Positions 49,869 through 61,216 of a DNA stretch of 64,000 nucleotides are shown piece after piece. Below the pieces are notes generated by a model, which was given only the letters and a program-made list of their open reading frames with translations, searched no databases and was not told the origin of the DNA. The translations under genes and the position numbers were made by a program. Every line of letters begins with the position of its first letter. Position 1 is the stretch's first letter. The stretch spans positions 310,001 to 374,000 of the forward strand of contig OX344764.1 in assembly GCA_947034895.1 (NCBI GenBank). Reading direction: 5' to 3'. This DNA comes from Rhytidiadelphus loreus (taxonomy: Eukaryota; Streptophyta; Bryopsida; Hypnales; Hylocomiaceae).

Positions 49869-50138
49869 GATCAGTCTTGAGATGAGCCATTTGTGAGGGC
49901 TAGGGTGAATTGACTCCCTCATTGTCCATTGAGGGCTTGCCCTGGAATTTTTTATTTGCACTGCTAAATTTTTTTGGGAATTCTGAAATCATATTTGCAA
50001 TCAGAGGCCCCAAATTACTTCTAGGAGATGCAAGAATTACCAAAAAATTGGCAGAATATAGGGGGCTTTTTTTTCAAACCTAAGTTGATGGGGGCAATGA
50101 GGGGGTCAATTCTCCCTGCGCATTTCCTGAGTCTGCTA
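49869..50138. other. Short spacer before the D4 array
   Basis: AT-rich and without a motif array or credible ORF. Confidence 0.5.
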
Positions 50139-50139
50139 C

Positions 50140-50264
50140 CTTTCCCTGGACCCGCGGTCGCCCTGAAGCCGCACGCGCCCTTCCAAGACCCGCGGTCGCC
50201 CCACTTAACGCATTTGCCCCCCTACCCTGATCCCGCACGCGCCCAGGGCGACTTCGGGTACAAA
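50140..50264. repeat. GGGCGACNNCGGGT array A6 upstream of D4
   Basis: Two ACCCGCGGTCGCCC copies (50151, 50187), CCGCACGCGCCC at 50169 and 50233, and a final inverted GGGCGACTTCGGGTACAAATG at 50246. The CCGCACGCG then inverted-motif ending matches A3 before K1 and A9 before K2. Confidence 0.85.
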
Positions 50265-50284
50265 TGCAGCCGCCACGGATGCGA

Positions 50285-51839
50285 GCTGCCACTTTCTTTT
50301 CTAGTGCTGTGCATCGGCTTCCATATGCTTTCAAGCGTCTGGATGCGTGTTCGTGCACTGGAATCTTGTGTCTAGGACACTTTTTGTACTGTCGTCGATT
50401 GTGGAAGACCATACTTTCTGAGCATTTGGAGGATACCAACACATCCTATATTCACCATGGCCCCCCCTTTAAGAAGGCAAAGAAGAAAGGAGAGCGCCAT
50501 AGTCGGAATGTATCAGCCAAAACAATGCTAATCTTCACTACTACAGAGATGATGCATTTGTGCAACGGTGCATTTAAGTTTACCGGACATTATATCAAAA
50601 ACCAACAGTGAAGGGGAGTCAAGTTTCATTGGGTATATGCCAAATGATCTATGCAGAGCTACAATTGCGACGAACTGTGGATTGGAGGACCATTAAGAAA
50701 AACCCCAATAGCATAGTTCCTACTACTAAAGACATTCCAAGGGCGGATCCATCAAATAATCCGAGGGATGGATTAGGGCCCAAAAAACATTTCAAAGAAG
50801 TATCGGTGAAGTCTACGATTGGGGCCAGTCGTCCACCTCCACCGACTCGGATGAAGAAGACATTGTAGACCCCATGCCCCCAAATGAAGATCCAATACTT
50901 GAAGAAAATATGGCAGCGGTGGTACCTTTTGTTGGAGACTCAGAAGGGGTAGTAGTATTGCATGTCGCGCCTCTTAGATCGTTGGAGCCAATGCACTTCC
51001 GTCATCTTGAGGAAGACGAAGTTCTTCAATATGTATATGCACGCATGCGAGAAATGGAGGAAGACAAGGAGGATGGCGAGATCGGGTTGCAACGAGATGC
51101 TGAACAAGCATTGGTGATTTTTGATTCATGTGAAGAACTACCTCTTCAAGAAGCAGGAAGGGAAGTATTATATCTTGAAGACACGAGGAGGCAAGGAAAA
51201 GAAGCTTATAAAGCCCAGTTGAAGGCTATTCTTGGTAGACTGGTAGAAATAGGAATGGAATGTGAAAGGCAGCATGAACGCACTGGTGGTGACATTGAGG
51301 CCAACGATGAGCACACCCTTGAAGCACTAATCATAAGCGGGAAAGTTCGTTTGTCAGTTCAACAAAAGGAAATGGACAAGGTGGAGCAATTTTATTTGAA
51401 ATTCAATAAAGATGGAGGCTCCACCTCAAATTCCACCCTGTTCTTGGATAAACGAATGGCCAAAATAATGGAAGAGTGTTTGGCAGAAGAAAACCGATTG
51501 AATACCGAAAGAAAAGCTGTGGAAGAGGCGCAGTCAAGGTTGAATGACCTAAAAGAAACCACGGTTGTAGGCCCCATTGACCTTCCAATGGCTTTGGATG
51601 CATTATTAGTAGATGAAGAGCATTGTGTGCTAACATCAGAGGTAGCTTCTTTGAAGCAGAAGTTAGTTTCTTTGAAGAAGCTTGAACACCAGTTTCAGAA
51701 GCACATAGATTTCCGGACTGCACACATTGGTTTTGCGAGAATGTTCAAGAATTTTTGGATCAAAAACAAGATGTGGAACCATGACCTACCCCTTTTGAAG
51801 AGTGCTTATAGAATTGCGCCCATGAGCTTGAAGTCATGA
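50285..51839 (+). pseudogene. D-family protein, copy D4 (heavily decayed N-terminus, long coiled-coil C-terminus)
   Basis: A leader similar to that of K1 and D3 starts at about 50285 (CTAGTGCTGTGCATCGGC). The D domain survives only from NANLHYYRDDAFVQRCI, then TAA at 50575-50577, then AELQLRRTVDWRTIKKNP in the same frame. The first half of the domain appears deleted. A one-base shift in the A-run near 50782 leads into an acidic STSTDSDEED segment and the 321-codon open frame 50874-51839, which is Glu/Leu/Lys-rich with heptad-like coiled coils. The layout parallels D3. No catalytic motif is visible. Confidence 0.65.
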
Positions 51840-53055
51840 AGAAGAAAAGGGAAGAGGAGGCCAATATGGATGTTGCATGATTTTGGGCTAGAGGTAGTCT
51901 TCTAGTAAATAATAGACTAATAGGTAGTTGTTTTTCTAAACTTGTGTGTATCGGAAGGGTTGCTTTGACCTTTAGAACCACCTCATGTTGTACAATGGGG
52001 TCCATGTTTTGTTTCTTCAATAAAGATATATAAATATTCCTATATGAATTAGCCTTTATGTGTTTTGAAGATCTAATTCTTGATGATTAGACACATGTCA
52101 AATACATTTATTGCATGTGTTGTAGGTCAGTTTTCTACGTAGACTTTTGTGCTTTCATTTACACAAAATACCAACAATGTAATAATACCATTGTCTTTTT
52201 AAGAAATTCATACCGAACATCCAAACAATTATTTATATTTGAACAACTTCATACAATTTCTAGTTTGCCATGTACATCAATTGCAAGATCTTCCTACGAT
52301 GTGAAAATAAATAAAGTTTACTATAGATTTGAAGATATTCCTAAATCCTAAACCCGTAAGGAGTGAAATAGTTTGTTTTGGCATCATAGTGATATTTAGA
52401 AGGGAAACATGAATAGAATTTGTAGTATCTCTTTTGGCACAACATTTTTTAAAGGATTAAATTCGAAGCCTACCAAATTTTAGAACTTCTCACTACATGG
52501 TTCAAATGTTTTTGTATGATAAGTAGTTTTCAATACTTAGCATTCAATTGGTCCCTCGAAAAATTAATGATATTCTTCACAAATGACAAGGCATTTCCAA
52601 AAACAAAATTGATATTGAAATTGGTTCTTAATTTCTTATGATTTATATCTATGTAAAAAACTTTGAATCATTTCATTTTGATTGCTTGCCAAACAATATT
52701 GTTCATAACTTTCACATTACTAATTCAAATGGAATGAATCAAAGCTACACATGTAGACAAAAATATGACCTTTAAGAAGAAAAAAATTAAAAAATTAATT
52801 TCAAATTCTTGTAGATTTCTTTTTCTGCTCTAAGACGTTCCTTACAAATTATGTTAAAGATGCCATAACTTTTGTTCCCGGAATCCCGGGTACCAATTGC
52901 AACAAAATTTATATTCCCATAAAGGTAATAAGCTCTTGTATATTATGAGATAGTTTCCAAAAAATTCATTAAAAATTGAGATCATAGGAACTTGCCCAAA
53001 ATTCATTTTGTCCCTTGAGGAGACAATGGTCCTTTAGGGGTTAAGTTAATCTTTA
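51840..53055. other. AT-rich 3' region of D4
   Basis: No gene. The far end (52860-53045: GCCATAACTTTTGTTCC ... GACAATGGTCCTTTAGGGGTTAA) is the inverse of 38510-38710 downstream of D3, so it is probably a shared element end. Confidence 0.5.
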
Positions 53056-53059
53056 TGCA

Positions 53060-53365
53060 CATGAAGTCGCCCTTCTTTCCCCCAAGGTCACCCATGGCAC
53101 TCGAAGTCTCCCATGAAACCCGAAGTTGCCCATCTGGAACCCGAAGTCGCCCATCTGGAACCCGAAGTTGCCCATCTGAGACCTGAAGTCGCCCATCCGG
53201 GACCTGAAGTCGCCCTCCCTGGACCCGCGTTCGCCCTATTTCGAACCAGAAGTCGCCTGCCGGACCCACGTTCGCACCATGTGACCCGAAGTCGACTACT
53301 GCAAAGGTGCGCGCCTCCATATGCCTGGAGGTGGACCAATAGTCGGGTAGGGCGACCTCGGGTGT
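53060..53365. repeat. GGGCGACNNCGGGT array A7 upstream of the hAT transposase
   Basis: About ten copies of ACCCGAAGT(C/T)GCCC every 19-22 bp on the coding strand, with TGGA or GGGA spacers (CATCTGGA). One turned copy, GGGCGACCTCGGGTGTAATAC, at 53349 closes the array, as in A3, A6 and A9. Confidence 0.85.
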
Positions 53366-53425
53366 AATACAATTTGGTAGTAGCGACCTAAAACCATCCT
53401 TGGAGCATGTGGAGGGAAGACCGAA

Positions 53426-53440
53426 AGCACTATAAATTTA
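53426..53440 (+). promoter_or_regulatory. TATA-like box upstream of the hAT transposase
   Basis: GCACTATAAATTTAG lies about 60 bp after array A7 and about 230 bp before the ATG at 53658. It may be the core promoter. Confidence 0.4.
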
Positions 53441-56400
53441 GAGGAACAACATTGGATTTTCATTGCTCTGTTGATGAACATATGGCTTGGATCTTCTCAA
53501 GAGGCTTCATGCAATGTTATATTCTTCAGAGGGAAACAACCTTGCTTTAAGTGGTTAGAAAACTACTCGAAGCGGTGGCTTTGTCATAACTTTTTTTTCC
53601 GAAACACTTGGGTACATATACGTTTCGGTTTGGAATAACGCATATCAGATAAACAATATGGCAAACCGAGGTGCGGGGAGGAGGACGAACATAAATGATA
53701 CTCGAAGAGCCACAAAGGAGTGGGATCCATGGTTGGTTATTGAAACAAACCCCGCTCGTTCTGCAAATACGAGGACTTGTATTTTTTGTGGTTGGAACAA
53801 AGTTTTCGTGCGGAAGCGAGCATTTGGTCACTTTGGTTACCCCCGTACATCAACAGTGGAACGTTGTAAACGTATTCCATCCGTAGTCCTTGAATTATTC
53901 AGGAACTGTGAAGGGATTGTACCAAAAGAAATGAATTTGGAGGAGATGCATGGAGCAGATCCTGAGGTTGATGTTGTTGCTGAGTCCATTGTAGGGTATA
54001 CTGTGGATGCATCAGTCGAAGGGTCTGGGACCCAAGCGACAGGATAGAAGCACCTAATGCACCGCCTCGTAATCCAGATTCAACGAATTCTACTTCTGTG
54101 ACGGTGAGAAGGATGCGCTCAACCTCGATTTCTCGTCAACAAAGCATGGATGAATCATTCTAGGTCAATGAAAGACAAAACTTGGACAGACTATGGGCTT
54201 CTTTCTTTTATGAGGCTAACATTGCATTCAATGTGATGCGACACCCAGCCTTTGTGAATGCTGTGAAAGCAACTTCGACATGTGGATTTCCATATTCCCC
54301 GCCATCGTACAATGCGGTGCGCACTAAACTACTTGATGTGAAGAAGGAGGTTGTTATGAAAATGGTCAGTAGTCGAATAAAGAGTTCTATTACCCAATAT
54401 GGAGCCACTATTTGTTCAGATGGATGGTCAGATACGAATCACCGTCCCTTGTTGAATATGATGCTCGTTTGCCCTGCGGGTGATGTCTTCCTGGGATCGG
54501 TTGATACCACAAGAGAGAAGAAAGACATGGCGTATACGGTGAATACAATGGCTACCTACATAGAGCAGGTGAGACTAGGAAATATTGTCCAATTGTGTAC
54601 AGACAATGCTTCTGTAATGACAGGGTCAATGCGCGAGTTGCAAGCAAGGTATCCCCACATGTATACGCAAGGATGTGCCGCACATATATTGGACTTACTT
54701 TTGGAAGACTGGGGAAAGGAAAAAAGGATCAAAGATCTAGTGGATAAGGCCAGGGCAATTGTGAAGTTTATAAAGAAGTACCACTTGACTTTGGGTCTCT
54801 TCCGTAAGTACTTGCCGAAGAAGTCATTGAGACTTTCCGCGGCCACACGCTTCGCAGTGCATTTTCTCATGATAGACCGTTTGGTAGAGTGCAAACAAGC
54901 GTTTCAATTCGTGGTGGGGGACGAGACGTATATGCCATTTGAGAATAGTTTGGTCAGCAGAACAAACGGACTCATTACAAGAGAGCGGGCCCGTAAAGCG
55001 CGAGAGGACATAGTTTCAGAAGTGTTTTGGGTGGAATGTGGTAATTTCCAGCACATGGTTCTTCCAGTGATTCTTGCTCTGCGCCAGTTCGATGGCAAAA
55101 TACCGGCGATGCCGAAAGCTTGGATAATAATGAGTAGCCTTCGTCAACACGTGTGCACTTTAAAGGAGGCTCCGTTCTTTCTTGATGAGCAGACCGCGAC
55201 GAAGTTCCTAAAACAATTTGATGCTCGTTGGAAGTTGATGCGTACAGACCTCCATTGTGCAGGGGCATTGTTGAACCCGTATTTGACAGATGTGGAAGAG
55301 CTTCATGACAACAGAGAGGCAAAGCGGGCATTGAATCGAGACATCAGAAAATTGAGCGGACCATTGAATGTGGATGAAGATGAAGCAATTGCTGAGTTGA
55401 CGGAATTTGAAGAGAAGTCGGGTTCCTTTGATCCATTACAAGAGGCTCCAGATGTTACTCGATGTAATTTGTTGCCTCATCAATGGTGGAATCGTGTGGG
55501 TGGGAACGCTCTTCCAAAAATAGCAAGGAGAGTTTTGTCTTTGACATGCTCAGCATCATCTTGTGAAAGAAATTGGAGCATGTATTCGTTTGTACACGAT
55601 AAAGTGCGTAATCGCCTAGCCACAAAGAAGGCTGAGATGTTGGTGTATATCTACACCAACAGCAAATTGGAACGTGAAAAACAAGGACACAATCCAGCAC
55701 TATTCTATGAAAAGTACCTTGTAGATGGAGATACAGATGAAGAGAATGAGGAACCATATTCTTCGGGGGACGAAGATGAAGTTAGGTTTAGAGATTTGAG
55801 AGAAGAACAGAGATGTGTAGTAGTAGAAGAACGTCTCCGTGGAAATAGGTGGGCTGGTATGGTGCCCCGTGTAGGTAGTCCTCTACGAGGACGATACCAC
55901 AACACTTTCGTGGGTGATGATGATGGACTGAGCTCTCCAGAGGCGTCACACCACCGCAGAGACGAAGCCCCTCATGTGTCGGCTTGAAATGCATTTCCGG
56001 TAATCAATGCAGACCCAACAAGGGAAAGAACTCCTAATGACAACAATGACGGTGTAGATATTCCAGTGGCAGATGAAGTGGAGCTTGTAAGGTCTCCAAT
56101 TGCCACATGTCTGCCGCCTAGTATGCCAATGAACCTCCGAAGTGGTGTACGAGTTAATGTACAAGGTGAAAGGCAAGAAGAGGTGTCGCATATTGAAGAG
56201 GTACCTGCAGTTCGTCCAAGTTTAGCACCGTCCAAGTTTAGCACCGTCCAACAACACTGCAACAGAAACTAGGTGTACGATTCAGATGCGCCATTGCAAG
56301 TGGTATTCAACGAGACCCGTACCCGTGGGTCCAATCGCCCTGCAAGTGTAGATACTGCCACAACATCGAGGATAGTACCAACTCCTCTAACAAGGTCGCC

Positions 56401-57517
56401 GACACATAATGATCTTGTCGTACGCGTAATACTGTAGTAAGCGCTCTTAACCACAACAATATGGTAAGATGACACGGAATATCGTCCCAGGGAACCCCAG
56501 AGGGTGTTCTAAATTCCTTATTTATCCGGTTAATGTGATTACATGAAACTATCACTCCCCAACCCGGATTCTATCTCTATCCGGACTCTCTACCGAATCC
56601 GGATTATCACAAACACCAGATCCGTAACTTAACACACGGTTTTCGATACCTCTGTTTTACCTTCAGAGGGTCTTTACTGACTTTTTCGGAGGGGTAAGGA
56701 CAACACCACTCCTTGTATTTCACTAACTCTAACTTCCTAATGATACGTATCCAAAGATCTTTCCGTCACAAACAAGGAACAGACTGGCTGACTCTCACAA
56801 CTTCGGATTTCTCCAGAAGCAGGTCACTCAGAATACAACCCGACTCCCCTTGCTACAACGACAAATACAAGATTTACTCGGAAACTGAGACGGGGTCCGG
56901 TACTAGCACTCCAACTTGTGTTTGCAGATTGATGGAACTTTCCGGGTGAGCGGGGGTTTTCCACAGACGGTTGCTTATCTCCGCACGGAACCCTCCCTAG
57001 CCTTCCGGACTCGCACCCACACCACCAACGCCGGACTCCGCACAACTTCCTATACACGCTAAAACCGCTTCCCTGGACAACACACAGTTCACAGACCCGG
57101 GAAACCCTGAATCCGGACTCTTTCTTACCACCTCTCTACTCTTTAGCCACAACCTTCAAGCAAGCGCCCAAACAACCTTAAAACTCCCAAAGAAAAGGAA
57201 ACCAAGAACCCACAAAGAAAACTAAGGCAATGAGTAAAAAGACAATAAAAATGCAAACATATATTTACTACTCAAAAATAAGGAATAGCAAGAAAAGGAA
57301 TCCAGGACCACAAGCGGTCCCTTCCTTTTATAAGCAAAACAACATGCCGTAAAACCCGCGGAAAGTGCCACTAAACACCATCCTAAACTGCCCTAAAAGT
57401 CCAGGCGGATAAGTTTAACTAAAACTTACCCCTGAAAAACCGGAATCCGGGTTCTGACTAAGACCCGGAACTCCTAGTCTAACTAAAAGATAACTGAAAA
57501 ACTATTAGTCTAACTAC

Positions 57518-59367
57518 CTACTTTCCCTTCCGCTGTTTCTTCGAACTACTGTCAAATCCTAACTGTCCTCGGGTGCTGTTCTTGCCTTGGGGTGTACGGA
57601 GGGACGCCCGGGTGATGATCGACGTCTTCCGGATAAGGGGACTATCAGAATCTGTCTCGTCCGTATGGACTAAAGACCATTCCGCCTCCTCCAACGACTT
57701 CAGATCCTCCTCCACTTCTGCCTCTTCCGATATCTCAATGGGATCCGGTGTAGGCATAGGCATCGGTGGAGGTGGTTCGATATCCTCGAACTGCTCCGGA
57801 TGCGTCTGCGCCGGATTCTGGACAAGGTCGATCCGAGCATCTAAACTGCTCCGGACCGGCATATCCTGTCCCAAAAATCCGGAAGAGTGCCCCCCTTGAG
57901 TGATGATGTTGATCAGTGACCCAAACTGACTTGTCCGTTTGATGGGCGAGATGGGAGGTTGTGTTGCCGGAGTTGCGATGACATCCGGAACTTCCGGAAA
58001 TCCCCCGAAGTCGAGAGGCTTGTTCGGATCCATGTCCGCCATCATGGACCGGAACTCCTTCAACGATGCCTCCATTCTGCCCAACATCTCCACCATTACC
58101 CGGACTATCTTCGTGTTGGTGAGGGCCGCGGACGTCTTCTGCATCTCATCGTAAAGTGCCGCCTTGTGATAGAGGTCCGCCGGACTGACCATCCATTTTT
58201 GGAAGGTCTGGAACGCTTGATATGCCTTCTGCGTCGCCCCTTGAGACTAGTGCAGCTCTCCTTCCGTCCAAGTCAGCTTCCCCTTGAGCGCGTCCCGTTC
58301 CGTCTTCAAGTTCCGGATTTCCGTCCTCATCTCGTTCCATTCCGACTCGGCCGGTAACGCCTTCAGCGCGTCCATCAGATTTTCCGGTTCGCACTTCACG
58401 ACTTCCACGGACCTGAGTACAATCTCCATAAGCCTGTCGTGGTAATCCTTCGCAGTCCGGATCCACTCTTCTCCGCACTCGAAGAAGCGTGGTCCTTCCA
58501 ATCCTGTTTATTCTGGGTGAGAAAGGGACCCGGGAATTTACCTCTGGCTGCCGGAATCGTAGACTTCCGTCTTTTGCTTCCCGATGCTTGCTCCCATTCC
58601 TCCTTCTCCCTCTGTGTGTGCTTCGGTTCCGGATCCGGCTTCTCTTCCTTGACTTCCGGCTTGGCTTCCTCCTCCTCCTCCTCAGACTCTTGCGTCTCTT
58701 GCTCCTCCTCATCAGAGCAGTTGCATTGGAGCATGATGAGCCTGGTCTCATAATCCGTCGCCTCGTCTTCCGTCAGCAGTTCCCAGTGTTGGTACAAGTG
58801 GAGGAGGTATGTATTGAGTAGGTTCGGCTTGTTCTTCGCCAAGTTTCCGGTGCAGCGTCCCACTACGCTCGCCACGATCCGGCCCCAGTTTACGACCCGG
58901 TCCTGAAACGCCCCAAAGATCGTGTTGGCCATGGTTACCGTAACCCAGGAACTCTTGTCCGGGTATAGAATCGGAAGCAGGAACCGGAGCAATCGCCTGT
59001 GCCTCTCGTCCCGGCAATCCTTGATCGCGTAGCCCTCCTTCGCGTGTGGTGGGTTCACGAACTTGTGTTGGTGGTACTAGTCCGTCCGGGCAGCGAATCC
59101 GCTTCCGGTTTGGGAGAACCCGTACACCTCCGCCCACAACTCCTCCGTCCACTGGTCCGGATGCCCACGTACGGTTTGGTCGTACTGGTTCGGAGCACCT
59201 GCCGCCAACTCCCGGAGGACCTGGTCACTCTGGACGTTCCAGGGTTTCTTCAGTAGACCTGCACACCCTAAGACAATCAAGTCGTCTTCTAACTGCCGCA
59301 AGTGCAGCGGATATACCGGACTAATCTTCCGGGCCGGTACTATATACCATGTACTAACCCCTACCAT
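57518..59367 (-). pseudogene. B-family element protein, copy B3
   Basis: Conserved block: LIVLGCAGLLKKPWNVQSD, PDQWTEELWAEVYGF, then TAG at 59077-59079, HRRLLRFLLPILYPDKS, ANTIFGAF, and a V-NWGRIVASVVGRC helix. An acidic Glu-rich stretch follows. A frameshift near 58450-58500 leads to coiled-coil and TAG at 58247-58249, then a Pro/Glu-rich tail ending Lys-rich at 57518. Layout and length match B2. Both in-frame stops are TAG. No polymerase or integrase motif was found. Confidence 0.7.
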
Positions 59368-59467
59368 CCGTCTCACCTCTCCTATCGCCGTAACCCTAAC
59401 TCACCACACTTTCTCTCACTATCAACCAGATCCGGAGCAACTGAAAGAGGGCGAGAAATGAGGAGGA

Positions 59468-59484
59468 GCTAGGTTTATATAGAA
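59468..59484 (-). promoter_or_regulatory. TATA box of element B3
   Basis: TTCTATATAAACC on the minus strand lies about 100 bp upstream of the B3 ATG at 59367. A GTTTATATACCC word stands in a similar G/C context in the B-like remnant near 33410. Confidence 0.45.
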
Positions 59485-60345
59485 TTCCTGCGCCCAACGT
59501 TCACTGTAACGGGAACGCAGGCTACGAAACGCCGTAATGTATCCCTAGTCTACTGCCGCAAGCTACTGAATTTAATGCCTGCGTTCCGGTTTCCTGCGTT
59601 CCGGCTCATGAATCCGTCCACCCGGATGTCAAGTTCCGTCATGCTTCCGTACTGGTTCCGGAACGAAGTCTAAACTAATTCTAAGTGTTTATTTGTTTCC
59701 GCTAGTCTATGCCTAAACTAATTTTTTTCAATTTTGATCTATTTTAATTTTTCTTAGTCTATTAAGGTCCGTACTAAGCTATTACGGATTCCGACAGATC
59801 TACAACAAATCGTTGATGAAGGAGTGCATGGCTCAGTTCCACAACCTACTCCGGCCTCGTTGATGTCAGGCCCTGGAGAATCATCCAAGCGATCGCGTGA
59901 ACACTCCAAATCAGAAAATAAACGAACCCGCAAGACGCAAGACAGATTGACACGGAACCTCAAGCGTCAAAACCATGCGATCCATCCATTTGTCATTGGA
60001 GAACGAAATTCCACTCGTAATCCTTGGCCATCAAGCGCAGCAGCGAGAGCAGAGCGTCAACATGTTGGGCAGTAGGTACTAGAGCGACCGACTGGCCCTA
60101 TTATCAATGGAACCACTGATGCATCGAGGCTAACAAAGCGATTAGTGCTAGCCGAAGTTGTTGGTGGTTTAGAAACGCAAGTGCGAAATTTGAACTCTGA
60201 GGTGGAACGTGAGGTGATCCTTCAACCTAGAAGTAGAGAAGATGATGAAAACGAGGTCTCAGGAGCTAGTGACAATAGTGGGCCACATGAAGACACCGAC
60301 CCCAATATAGATGAAGCGGAAAGCGATTCTACCTTCACAATGTAA

Positions 60346-60865
60346 TGTGTTGCATTATAGATGTGAAGGCCTTCAAATAGTACTATAAGGATTTAACATC
60401 AATGCCTTGTAGTGAAGATTTGTTGCCAAAGCTTGTAATGAAATAGGTAGATTTTGAATTTTGTGTAGTCCATCACTTGGCTTCACAAAGTCAGGAAGAT
60501 TGTAAAAGGTACTTTGGTGTTGACGATGATGATTAATGAAGGTATTCGTATTTTTTGCAAATAAGTGTGCAATTTCAAATAGGAGTGGTCTTTGTACTCA
60601 ATTGTGAAGATCATCCCTATGTATGTACGCAGTTCCATTTAAATTAATATGATTATTGCGTTTGTTTTTATAATTATTATGTTTAGACTTATGAATTGAT
60701 TGTTCCATGATATATCATTACATAATGCATATTCATTTGCTTTGGTACGTACCGAGCATATAATTCAATGCTTATATATTGCCGATTTGCCGTGGAATGT
60801 GTTGGTTGAAGAATAAATATTGGAAATAAAATGTTGTGGAGGCCCCAAACTTGTAGCCCATGAAG
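60346..60865. other. AT-rich 3' region of the hAT gene
   Basis: No ORF. Ordinary AT-rich sequence between the transposase stop and array A8. A polyadenylation-like AATAAA-type word occurs (GAATAAATAT at 60811), but I would not assign it firmly. Confidence 0.45.
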
Positions 60866-61125
60866 TAGGACCCGCGGTTGCCCTGGATTTCGGACCCGCA
60901 GTCGCCCTAGATTTCGGACCCACGGTCGCCCTAGATTCGGACCCACAGTCGCCCAGGATTTTGGACCCGAGGTCGCCCTACCCGTGGTCGCCCCCTACCC
61001 GTGGTCGCCCCCTACCCGTGGTCGCCCCCCTACCCGCGGTCGCCCCCTACCCGTGGTCCCCCCTACCCGCGATCGCCCCTACCCGTGGTCGCCCCTACCC
61101 GCGGTCGCCCCTCAAGAAGCACGCC
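60866..61125. repeat. GGGCGACNNCGGGT array A8 (between hAT and K2)
   Basis: About twelve copies of ACCCG(C/T)GGTCGCCC on the plus strand. Spacing is 22-24 bp at the left, then 17-20 bp where they run almost head to tail (60965-61110). It could be the 3' array of K2, read on the minus strand as GGGCGACCGCGGGT, as after D1. Confidence 0.85.
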
Positions 61126-61216
61126 ACGTCATAGCCACGTAGGACAGTCCGTTTTACCAAGGGGTAAATAAATTTGAAATCCAAAATCCGTACACGATAA
61201 CAAAAAACGCCCTTAC

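Larger units (their letters stand above)
56416..59796 (-). mobile_element. Mobile element B3 inserted in the hAT gene
   Basis: Ends TGTCG ... CGACA, with target duplication GATCT at 56411-56415 and 59797-59801. The terminal inverted similarity extends about 30 bp (TGTCG-x4-5-CGTAATA ... TAGTA). I found no LTR: neither end sequence recurs inside. Removing the element plus one GATCT keeps the transposase frame open. TG/CA ends and a 5-bp duplication fit LTR-retroelement integration, yet LTRs seem absent; a TIR element with 5-bp duplications is the alternative. The minus-strand gene has a TATA box near 59472. Confidence 0.85.
53658..60345 (+). pseudogene. hAT-superfamily transposase (BED finger, DUF659, hAT dimerisation), split by element B3
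   Basis: Order: BED-type finger (TRTCIFCGWNK ... FGHFGYP ... VERCKRIP, 53658-53890); a linker with a frameshift near 54030 and TAG at 54161; DUF659 (ICSDGWSDTNHRPLLNMMLV, 54410-54480) with the first catalytic-type Asp; a GCAAHILDLLLEDW C-x2-H block; the hAT C-terminal dimerisation motif SSCERNWSMYSFVHDKVRNRL (about 55550-55620); then a long acidic and basic tail. TGA at 55985 and TAG at 56270 follow. Element B3 interrupts the tail at 56411, and the frame resumes in phase at 59797 and runs to TAA at 60343, with TAG at 60073. Known: hAT transposases move elements by cut and paste. It may once have moved the array-bearing elements around it; that is inference. Confidence 0.85.

Noticed and set aside
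53113..53367. 84-codon frame with HLEPEVAHLEPEV repeats
   Set aside because: It is array A7 translated; 21-bp spacing keeps it open by chance.
60866..61125. CRISPR-like regular repeat array
   Set aside because: Repeats are 14 bp with short, similar spacers, in a plant-like sequence and without cas genes. It is a motif array or satellite.
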